Shown one piece after another: positions 27,555 to 34,607 of a DNA stretch of 64,000 bases; the stretch's first letter is position 1; every line of letters begins with the position of its first letter. Made by a program: the position numbers and the translations under genes. The stretch is taken from NCBI RefSeq assembly GCF_002078175.1, contig NZ_MWFK01000002.1, forward strand, positions 1,736,001 through 1,800,000, written 5' to 3'. The DNA comes from Streptomyces sp. M41(2017). GTDB lineage: Bacteria > Actinomycetota > Actinomycetes > Streptomycetales > Streptomycetaceae. The notes under the pieces were generated by a model. The model was not told where the DNA came from and ran no database searches. It saw only the letters and a list, made by a program, of their open reading frames with translations.

Positions 27555-28190
27555 TCAGCTGGTCCAGAAGTCCCACCAGCGGGTCAGGATCAGCATGCCG
27601 ATGATGCCGATGTGCAGCACGGGCAGGACCCAGGTGAACTCGCCGAAGAAGCCCTTCGCCCAGCGCGGGGCGGGCAGGAAGCCGTTGCGGACGTTGAAGG
27701 ACGTCACGTACCAGAACATGGTGATCGTGGCGACCCAGGCGAGGCTGCACCAGAGGCACAGCGAGTTGATCCGGTACAGCGACTGGAACTGCAGCCAGGT
27801 GCAGAACGCGACGCCGAAGAGCGTGCCGAAGTTGAAGGTGAGCCAGTACCAGCGGGGGAAGGTGGCCCGGGCGAGCAGGCTCATGCCGACGCAGATCACG
27901 ATGCCGTAGGCGACGAGACCGAGCATCGGATTCGGGAAGCCGAAGGCGGAGGCCTGGTCGCTCTTCATGATGTTGCCGCAGGAGACCACCGGGTTCAGGC
28001 TGCACCCGGGCACGAAGTTCGGGTTCTCCAGGAGCTTGAACTTGTCGATCGTGATGACCCACGCGGCAAGGAGACCGGCCGCGCCCGTGATCACGAGCAG
28101 CAGGGCGAGGGCGCGACTGCCGCCGGCCGTCCGGGGAGCCGCGGTGCGTTCCCGCTCGGTCGGGACGTCCTTGACTGTCGTCTTGCTCAT
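27555..28190 (-). CDS. Vitamin K epoxide reductase (VKOR)-family membrane protein
   Basis: 211 residues with about five membrane segments. VKOR homologues reoxidise secreted thiol oxidases using quinone. The loop pair Cys63/Cys71 (GCSLNPVVSCGNIM) and the active-site CLWC at Cys145-Cys148 are all present, so it is probably active. The ATG at 28190 (MSKTTVKDVPTERE) is preceded by a short gap and no clear Shine-Dalgarno. The longer upstream frame is spurious. No thioredoxin-like partner is adjacent. The family is DsbB-like in function in actinobacteria (established for mycobacteria). Confidence 0.92.
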   Translation of the reverse strand: MSKTTVKDVPTERERTAAPRTAGGSRALALLLVITGAAGLLAAWVITIDKFKLLENPNFVPGCSLNPVVSCGNIMKSDQASAFGFPNPMLGLVAYGIVICVGMSLLARATFPRWYWLTFNFGTLFGVAFCTWLQFQSLYRINSLCLWCSLAWVATITMFWYVTSFNVRNGFLPAPRWAKGFFGEFTWVLPVLHIGIIGMLILTRWWDFWTS

Positions 28191-28253
28191 CACGCCGTTT
28201 CCGTTGCTTCGAAGGGGCCTGCGGGCAGGCTCATTGTGCCGCACGAGCCCCCT

Positions 28254-28273
28254 TGTCCACCGTTCGGTGGACA
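28254..28273. promoter_or_regulatory. Perfect 20-bp palindrome ahead of the ABC exporter
   Basis: TGTCCACCGTTCGGTGGACA is fully palindromic, with arms reading TGTCCACCG. It lies in the 139-bp divergent gap between the VKOR gene and the ABC operon, 57 bases before the ABC ATG. The size and symmetry fit a TetR-family operator. No TetR gene lies in the surrounding genes. Confidence 0.6.
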
Positions 28274-28329
28274 TAAGAAAGTACGCGCACTCTCCCCGGA
28301 GCGTTCGGTTCGGGGGGATGCTCGTCGCC

Positions 28330-29196
28330 ATGACGACACAGGCGGAGCAACTCGCGGTGGACGTACGGGGACTGCGCAAGCAGTACGGGGACGTGACCGC
28401 CGTCGACGGCATCGATCTCGGGATCCGGCGGGGTGAGGTGTTCGGCCTGCTCGGGCCGAACGGAGCGGGCAAGAGCACCACGGTGGAGATCCTTCAGGGC
28501 AACCGGCGCCGGGACGCGGGCGAGGTGTCGGTGCTGGGCTCGGACCCGGCCTCGGGCACACGCGCGTGGCGCTCACGCGTCGGCATCGTCTGGCAGGACG
28601 AATCGGCGCCCGCCGAGTTGACGGTGAGCGAGACGGTGCGGCATTTCGCCCGGTATTACCCGAATCCACGTGATCCCGAGGAGGTCATCGGGCTCGTCGG
28701 TCTGGAGCAGAAGGCGGGCAGCCGGATCAAGTCGCTGTCGGGCGGACAGCGCAGGCGGCTCGACGTCGCCCTGGGCGTCATCGGCGGCCCCGAACTGCTG
28801 CTCCTGGACGAGCCGACCACGGGCTTCGACCCGGCGGCGCGACGGCAGTTCTGGGAGCTGATCCGGGGGCTCGCCGACGAGGGCACGACGATCCTGCTGA
28901 CCACGCACTACCTGGAGGAGGCGGAGGCCCTCGCCGACCGGCTGGCGGTGGTCGCGCGGGGCAGGGTCGTCGCCGAGGGCGAACCGGACGCGCTGCGGGA
29001 GCGCTTCGGCACGGAGGCGACGGTCGCGTGGACCGAGACCGACGGCACGGCGCGCAGCGAGCGCACGGACAAGCCCACCAGGACCGTCTCCGAACTCGTC
29101 CACCGCTTCGACGGGGAGATCCCGGGGCTCCGGATCAGCCGGCCGACCCTGGAGGACGTCTATCTGCGACTGACCGGCCAGGAGGACGCGCGATGA
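28330..29196 (+). CDS. ABC exporter ATP-binding protein
   Basis: 288 residues. DrrA/ABC-2-type ATPase. Walker A GPNGAGKST is at 42-50, the ABC signature LSGGQ at 136-140, Walker B LLLLDEP at 156-162, and the H-loop in TTHYLEEAEALADR. A C-terminal extension (about 215-288) matches drug-exporter ATPases. The ATG at 28330 lies 11 bases after a G-rich Shine-Dalgarno; an in-frame ATG at 28318 sits directly on that motif and is less likely. The stop overlaps the permease start (ATGA). The substrate is unknown; antibiotics or lipids are typical. Confidence 0.94.
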   Translation: MTTQAEQLAVDVRGLRKQYGDVTAVDGIDLGIRRGEVFGLLGPNGAGKSTTVEILQGNRRRDAGEVSVLGSDPASGTRAWRSRVGIVWQDESAPAELTVSETVRHFARYYPNPRDPEEVIGLVGLEQKAGSRIKSLSGGQRRRLDVALGVIGGPELLLLDEPTTGFDPAARRQFWELIRGLADEGTTILLTTHYLEEAEALADRLAVVARGRVVAEGEPDALRERFGTEATVAWTETDGTARSERTDKPTRTVSELVHRFDGEIPGLRISRPTLEDVYLRLTGQEDAR

Positions 29197-30038
29197 CCAC
29201 GACCGACGTACGCGAACGCACCGCGACGGCGACCGGAAGACTGCCCGGCGCCTGGGGACTCGGGCTGAGGCGCGGCGCCCTGGAGATCAAGCAGTTCTTC
29301 CGGCAGCGCGACCAGGTGGTGTTCACCTTCGCCTTCCCGGTCGTCTTCCTCTTCCTGTTCGCGTCGATCTTCAGCGACGACGTGAAGGGAGCGGGCATCA
29401 CGGCCTCCCAGTTGTACGTACCGGCGATGATGGCCGCGGGCATCATGTCCACCAGCTTCCAGTCCCTGGGCATATCGATCACGATCGAACGGGACGAGAA
29501 GGTGCTGCGCCGGCTGCGGGGCACGCCGATGCCGCCGGCCGCGTATTTCCTCGGCAAGATCTGGCTGGTCCTGGTCACCGGCGCGCTGGAGACGGCGATC
29601 CTGCTCCTCGCCGGCACCACGCTGTACGACGTCGACCTGCCCGCGGACGCCGGCAAGTGGGCGGACTTCGCCTGGATCTTCGTCCTCGGCCTGACGGCCT
29701 GCGCGCTCCTCGGCATCGCGGTCAGCTCGGTCCCGAAGTCGGGCAAGAGCGCCACCTCGGTGGTCGTCCTGCCGTTCCTGGTCCTCCAGTTCATCTCCGG
29801 CGTCTACATCGCCATCGACACCATCCCGGACTGGATGCTGAACATCGGCGCGCTGTTCCCCCTCAAGTGGATGTGCCAGGGGCTGCGCGGGGTGTTCCTG
29901 CCCGAGTCGGCTCAGGTCCTGGAGCAGACCGGTGGCTGGGAGTTCGGGCGGGTCGCCCTGGTGCTGGGGGCGTGGTGCGTCGGAGGACTGCTGCTGTGCC
30001 TGCTGACGTTCCGCTGGAAGAACCGGCGCGACGGATGA
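29193..30038 (+). CDS. ABC-2 type exporter permease
   Basis: 281 residues. ABC-2 membrane protein with about six hydrophobic segments, beginning after an N-terminal cytoplasmic part (KQFFRQRDQVVFTFAFPVVF). The family-typical RLRGTPMPPAAYFLGKIW and FPLKWMCQGLRGVF motifs are present. It is translationally coupled to the ATPase by a 4-base overlap. The two likely form a homodimeric exporter. The gene is followed by a hairpin before convergent hisS. Confidence 0.93.
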   Translation: MTTTDVRERTATATGRLPGAWGLGLRRGALEIKQFFRQRDQVVFTFAFPVVFLFLFASIFSDDVKGAGITASQLYVPAMMAAGIMSTSFQSLGISITIERDEKVLRRLRGTPMPPAAYFLGKIWLVLVTGALETAILLLAGTTLYDVDLPADAGKWADFAWIFVLGLTACALLGIAVSSVPKSGKSATSVVVLPFLVLQFISGVYIAIDTIPDWMLNIGALFPLKWMCQGLRGVFLPESAQVLEQTGGWEFGRVALVLGAWCVGGLLLCLLTFRWKNRRDG

Positions 30039-30106
30039 CCGTTCCGGCCTCGCGGGCGGGGCCGGTGCCCCTGTTGCTCACACCCCGGTACCCGGCGCTC
30101 CGACGC

Positions 30107-30137
30107 CCCGTCCCCTCCGCACGGCGAAGGGGACGGG
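30107..30137. terminator. Hairpin between the ABC permease and hisS
   Basis: A 10-bp perfect stem (30107-30116 with 30128-30137) and 11-base loop in the 108-bp gap between convergent genes; it can serve both. Confidence 0.75.
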
Positions 30138-30146
30138 AACGGCCGG

Positions 30147-31409
30147 TCAGCCGAGGCGCGACCGCAGTTCGGCCACGATCTCGCCGACGCCGACCGCCGC
30201 CTGCTCACCGGACTCCATGTCCTTGAGCTGCACGACGCCCTCGGCGAGGTCGCGCTCGCCGGCCACGACGGTGTACCGCGCGCCCGACCTGTTGGCGTTC
30301 TTCATCGCGCCCTTCAGGCCCTTGGCTCCGTACGAGAAGTCGGCGGGGACACCGAGCTTGCGCAGTTCGGTGACCACGCCGAACAGCACCCGGCGCGCCT
30401 CCTCCCCGAGCGGCACCGCGAACACGCTGGTGGACGCGGGGATTTCGAGCTCGACGCCCTCCGCCTCCAGGGCCAGCACCGTACGGTCGACGCCGAGGGC
30501 CCAGCCGACGGACGGCAGCGCGGGGCCGCCGATCATCTCGGACAGCCCGTCGTAGCGGCCGCCGCCGCCCACCGCGGACTGCGAGCCGAGACCGTCGTGC
30601 ACGAACTCGAACGTGGTGCGCGTGTAGTAGTCCAGGCCGCGCACCAGCTTCGGATCGTCCTCGAAGGTGACGCCCGCGGCGGTGATCAGGTCGCGCACCT
30701 CCTCGTGGTACGCCTTGCACGCGTCACAGAGGTAGTCCCGCAGCAACGGCGCGCCGGTCAGCTGCTTCTGGACGTCGTCCCGCTTGTCGTCGAGCACGCG
30801 CAGCGGGTTGATCTCCGCGCGGCGCAGCGTCTCCTCGTCGAGGTCCAGGCCGCGCAGGAACTCCTGCAGCGCGGCACGGTAGACGGGGCGGCACTCCTTG
30901 TCGCCCAGGCTGTTCAGCAGGATGCGGAAGTTCCGCAGGCCCAGCGAGCGGTACGCCTGGTCCGCCAGGATGATCAGCTCGGCGTCGAGCGCCGGGTCCT
31001 CGGCGCCGATCGCCTCGGCGCCCACCTGGGAGAAGTGGCGGTAACGGCCCTTCTGGGGACGCTCGTAGCGGTAGTAGGAGCCGGAGTACCAGAGCTTGAC
31101 GGGGAGGTTGCCCGCCTTGTGCAGGTTCGCCTCGAGGGCCGCGCGCAGGACGGAGGCGGTCCCCTCGGGACGCAGGGCCAGGCGGTCGCCGCCCTTGGTC
31201 TCGAAGGCGTACATCTCCTTGGTCACGATGTCGGTGGACTCGCCGACTCCGCGGGCGAAGAGCTCGACGTTCTCGAAACCGGGTGTCTCGATGTAGCCGT
31301 AACCGGAGTTGCGCAGCGGCGCGGAGATGGCCTCGCGGACCGCGAGGTACTTGGCGCTCTCCGGCGGGATCAGGTCGTACGTGCCCTTGGGGGCCTTGAA
31401 GGTGCTCAC
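30147..31409 (-). CDS. hisS: Histidyl-tRNA synthetase
   Basis: 420 residues, class II synthetase. Motif 1 region at the N-terminus (KGTYDLIPPES), motif 2 around YSGSYYRYERPQKGRYRHF, the histidine-specific LVRGLDYYTRTTFEF and GGGGRYDGL, and motif 3 GWALGVDR, then the anticodon-binding domain. The GTG at 31409 is chosen because the family starts just before KAPKGTYD. The longer frame runs back into the upstream hydrolase gene. The Shine-Dalgarno is weak. The start lies 10 bases after the metallo-hydrolase stop, so the pair is cotranscribed. Confidence 0.96.
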   Translation of the reverse strand: MSTFKAPKGTYDLIPPESAKYLAVREAISAPLRNSGYGYIETPGFENVELFARGVGESTDIVTKEMYAFETKGGDRLALRPEGTASVLRAALEANLHKAGNLPVKLWYSGSYYRYERPQKGRYRHFSQVGAEAIGAEDPALDAELIILADQAYRSLGLRNFRILLNSLGDKECRPVYRAALQEFLRGLDLDEETLRRAEINPLRVLDDKRDDVQKQLTGAPLLRDYLCDACKAYHEEVRDLITAAGVTFEDDPKLVRGLDYYTRTTFEFVHDGLGSQSAVGGGGRYDGLSEMIGGPALPSVGWALGVDRTVLALEAEGVELEIPASTSVFAVPLGEEARRVLFGVVTELRKLGVPADFSYGAKGLKGAMKNANRSGARYTVVAGERDLAEGVVQLKDMESGEQAAVGVGEIVAELRSRLG

Positions 31410-31419
31410 GGAAGTCTCG

Positions 31420-32142
31420 TCACATTCCTCGTCGAGGAGCGGAGGTCGGGTCCGCTCCGCGTTCCTGGCGGTTCGCCGCCACCTGCCGCAGATACGGGTT
31501 GGCGGCGCGCTCCTGGCCGATGGTCGTCTGGGGGCCGTGGCCGGACAGCACCACGGTCGAGTCGTCGAGCGGCAGGCACACACGGCCCAGCGAGTCGAGC
31601 ATCTCGTCCATGTCGCCGCCGGGCAGGTCGGTGCGTCCGACGGAGCCGGCGAAGAGCAGATCCCCGGAGAAGAACACGGACGGGATGTCCGCGCTCTCGG
31701 GCATCCGGAACGTCACCGACCCCTTCGTATGGCCCGGCGCGTGCGCGACGGACAGGTCGAGGCCCGCCAGCTTCAGCTCCGTGCCGTCGGTCAGCGTCCG
31801 CACGTCGTCCGGCTCCCCCACGGTCAGTTCGCCCATCAGCGGCATCCCGATGGAACGGCCGAGCGCCCGCTCGGGGTCGCTCATCATGTACCGGTCCTCG
31901 GGGTGGATCCAGGCGGGCACGTCGTGCGCCCCGCACACGGGAACGACCGAGGCGACGTGGTCGATGTGGCCATGGGTGAGGATGACCGCGACGGGCTTGA
32001 GCCGATGCTTGGCGAGTGCTTCCTCGACGCCCTGGGCGGCCTGATGGCCCGGGTCGATGATCACGCACTCCTCACCCGCGGCGGGGGCGACCAGGTAACA
32101 GTTGGTCCCCCAGGCCCCGGCGGGGAACCCGGCAATGAGCAC
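31420..32142 (-). CDS. Metallo-beta-lactamase-fold hydrolase (glyoxalase II-like)
   Basis: 240 residues. It starts with GTG after AAGGA (spacing 7). Metal ligands are in HGHIDH (H57, H59, D61, H62), with further ones expected in APGHTKGSVTF and FSGDLLFAGSVG and in the C-terminal SGHGP. Such proteins hydrolyse thioesters such as S-lactoylglutathione, or mycothiol/bacillithiol conjugates in actinobacteria. The exact substrate is not identifiable. It lies directly upstream of hisS. Confidence 0.93.
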   Translation of the reverse strand: MLIAGFPAGAWGTNCYLVAPAAGEECVIIDPGHQAAQGVEEALAKHRLKPVAVILTHGHIDHVASVVPVCGAHDVPAWIHPEDRYMMSDPERALGRSIGMPLMGELTVGEPDDVRTLTDGTELKLAGLDLSVAHAPGHTKGSVTFRMPESADIPSVFFSGDLLFAGSVGRTDLPGGDMDEMLDSLGRVCLPLDDSTVVLSGHGPQTTIGQERAANPYLRQVAANRQERGADPTSAPRRGM

Positions 32143-32321
32143 GATCGTCCTTCGTGGTGGCGTACGCGCTGGTGTCGTACGGGGCGGGTGGCTGTGGATC
32201 AGAGCCTACCGGCGCTGCCGATTCCTCAGCGAACCCATATACGGTACGGGGCACACGCAGGCGGTCGGCTCACAAGACGCACGCGTCCCATCGACGTACG
32301 AGACGCACGAGGAGAAACCCG

Positions 32322-33140
32322 GTGGTCAGCCAGGAACAGCGGCGGCGTCAGCTCGCCCGGGAGAAGTTCTTGCGACAGCAGCAGCGCCGCACGGCCGCGC
32401 GACGCAAGACCCATACACGCAACGCGGTGATCGCGTCGGTCGTCGGCGTGCTCGTCGCCGGCGGTGCGCTGTCGTTCGCGACCGGGGTCTTCAAGAAGGA
32501 CGACAAGAAGACCAGCGCCGGTTCGGAGGTGTCGCCGAGCGCCACCCCGAGCAAGGCGTCCGACCCGTGCGAGAAGCCGGCGGCGGGCAAGGTGAAGTCG
32601 CTCAGCTGGAAGAAGGAGCCGGCGGTCACCATCGACAAGTCCGCCGCCTACACGATGAAGATGGCGACGACGTGTGGCGACATAGACATCGCCCTCAAGG
32701 CGTCCGCGGCCCCGCACACGGTGAACTCGTTCTCGTACCTCGCCGGCAAGGGCTTCTTCGACCACACCAAGTGCCACCGGCTCACCACCAACGGCATCTA
32801 CGTCCTGCAGTGCGGCGACCCGACCGCCCAGGGCTCCGGCGGTCCCGGCTACACGATCCCGGACGAGAACCTGAAGGACAAGACGCTCAAGGGCGGGGTG
32901 TATCCGGCGGGCACGATCGCCATGGCCAACACCGGCCAGAAGCACACCGGCGGCAGCCAGTACTTCCTCGTCTACCAGGACAGTCAGTTGCCGCCCAGCT
33001 ACACACCGTTCGGAACTATTTCCAAGTCCGGCATGACGGTCCTGAAGAAGATCGCGGCGGCCGGCGAGAGCACGGGCCAGGGCGACGGCGCCCCCAACGC
33101 GACCGTCGTGATCAACAAGATGACCGTGACGAAATCCTGA
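32322..33140 (+). CDS. Membrane-anchored cyclophilin-type peptidyl-prolyl isomerase
   Basis: 272 residues. A basic cytoplasmic N-terminus (to about 36) is followed by one membrane helix (37-54, NAVIASVVGVLVAGGAL), a Ser/Thr-rich linker (about 66-82) and a cyclophilin domain. It retains the catalytic Arg (KCHRLT), the VLQCGDP element that replaces the usual MIQGGDP, and FFDHTK and GSQYFLVY. Cys residues in KCHRL and LQCGD may form a disulfide, fitting an extracytoplasmic location. The GTG has a strong GAGGAG 7 bases upstream. It faces the divergent metallo-hydrolase. Confidence 0.93.
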   Translation: MVSQEQRRRQLAREKFLRQQQRRTAARRKTHTRNAVIASVVGVLVAGGALSFATGVFKKDDKKTSAGSEVSPSATPSKASDPCEKPAAGKVKSLSWKKEPAVTIDKSAAYTMKMATTCGDIDIALKASAAPHTVNSFSYLAGKGFFDHTKCHRLTTNGIYVLQCGDPTAQGSGGPGYTIPDENLKDKTLKGGVYPAGTIAMANTGQKHTGGSQYFLVYQDSQLPPSYTPFGTISKSGMTVLKKIAAAGESTGQGDGAPNATVVINKMTVTKS

Positions 33141-33275
33141 CCGCCGCCTGCTTAATTTCGGTCGCGCGGGATGCGGACAGCCGCCCCGCCGGTCGCCTAT
33201 GTTGGCCGTGACGAAACTGTGGACGATGCCCGGGGGCGCTGACGCCCCTCGCAGGCATCATGTGGAGGAGGCGCT

Positions 33276-34505
33276 GTGAGCAGCGACCCGTGGGGACGCG
33301 TCGACGAGACGGGGACCGTGTACGTGCGTACGGCCGACGGCGAGCAGGTCGTCGGTTCCTGGCAGGCCGGCTCCCCCGATGAGGCGCTGGCCTACTTCGA
33401 GCGCAAGTACGAAGGCCTGGTTGTCGAGATCGGCCTCCTCGAGAAGCGAGTGAAGACCACCGACCTGTCGGCGAAGGACGCCCAGGCCGCCATCGATCAC
33501 ATCCGCGAGCAGGTGGTGGCCCACCACGCGGTGGGTGACCTGGACGCCCTGAAGGTCCGGCTCGACAAGCTCGTGGAGACGGTCGACGCGCGTCGTGAGG
33601 AGCGCAAGGTCCAGCGGGCCAAGCAGTCCGACGAGGCCCGGCACTCCAAGGAGGCGCTGGTCGTCGAGGCCGAGGAGCTGGCGCAGAGCGACCAGTGGCG
33701 TGCCGCGGGCGAGCGGCTGCGTGCCCTGGTGGACACGTGGAAGGGGCTGCCCCGGCTCGACCGCAAGTCGGACGACGAGCTGTGGCACCGCTTCTCGCAC
33801 GCCCGCTCGGCGTTCTCCAAGCGGCGCAAGGCGCACTTCGCCTCGTTGGACGCGCAGCGCGAGGAGGCCCGCAAGACCAAGGAGAAGCTGGTCACGGAGG
33901 CCGAGTCGCTGTCCGGTTCCACGGACTGGGGCCCGACGGCCGCCCGTTACCGCGAGCTGATGGCGGACTGGAAGGCGGCGGGCCGCGCTCAGCGCGAGCA
34001 CGAGGACGACCTGTGGAACCGCTTCCGCGGCGCCCAGGACGTGTTCTTCGCGGCCCGTGGTTCGGTCTTCGCCGAGCGGGACGCGGAGCAGACGGAGAAC
34101 CTCAAGCTCAAGGAGGAGCTGGCCGAGGAGGCCGAGAAGCTCGTCCCGGTGCAGGACCTGAAGGCGGCCCGTGCGGCCTTCCGTTCGATCAACGAGCGCT
34201 GGGAGGCCATCGGCCATGTGCCGCGGGACGCCCGCCCGAAGGTCGAGGGCCGGATGCACGCGGTGGAGCGTGCTCTCCAGGAGTCCGAGGAGACCGAGTG
34301 GCGCCGGACGAACCCGGAGGCACGCGCGCGTGCCGAGGGTCTGACCGGTCAGCTGCAGTCCGCCGTGGACAAGCTCCAGGGCCAGATCGAGGCCGCGCGC
34401 ACCGCGGGCAACACCGCGAGGGCCGACAAGCTCCAGAAGGAGCTCGACGGCCGTCAGGCGCTGCTGGACCAGGCCCTGAAGGGTCTTCAGGAGTTCGGCG
34501 GCTGA
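33276..34505 (+). CDS. DUF349 domain protein
   Basis: 409 residues, highly charged and helical. Three DUF349-type repeats with the WKxxxR-containing pattern are visible (around residues 160-175, 230-245 and 310-325; ADWKAAGRAQREHEDDLWNRF is one). Coiled-coil prediction is likely over much of its length. The function is unknown; family members have been linked to stress and DNA-associated functions. The GTG start follows GGAGGAG at 6 bases. A strong 22-bp terminator separates it from convergent relA. Confidence 0.93.
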   Translation: MSSDPWGRVDETGTVYVRTADGEQVVGSWQAGSPDEALAYFERKYEGLVVEIGLLEKRVKTTDLSAKDAQAAIDHIREQVVAHHAVGDLDALKVRLDKLVETVDARREERKVQRAKQSDEARHSKEALVVEAEELAQSDQWRAAGERLRALVDTWKGLPRLDRKSDDELWHRFSHARSAFSKRRKAHFASLDAQREEARKTKEKLVTEAESLSGSTDWGPTAARYRELMADWKAAGRAQREHEDDLWNRFRGAQDVFFAARGSVFAERDAEQTENLKLKEELAEEAEKLVPVQDLKAARAAFRSINERWEAIGHVPRDARPKVEGRMHAVERALQESEETEWRRTNPEARARAEGLTGQLQSAVDKLQGQIEAARTAGNTARADKLQKELDGRQALLDQALKGLQEFGG

Positions 34506-34526
34506 GGCTTCGGCCGCAACGCTCGA

Positions 34527-34573
34527 CGCGAAAAGGGGCTCCCGTACGCACCGTACGGGAGCCCCTTTTCGCG
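34527..34573. terminator. Bidirectional terminator between DUF349 and relA
   Basis: A perfect 22-bp inverted repeat (34527-34548 with 34552-34573) with a 3-base loop. It contains an A-run in the left arm and a T-run in the right, so it reads as an intrinsic terminator in both directions. Confidence 0.95.
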
Positions 34574-34607
34574 TGGTGTCCGCGCCGCCGGCCGGGCGGC
34601 CCGGAGG

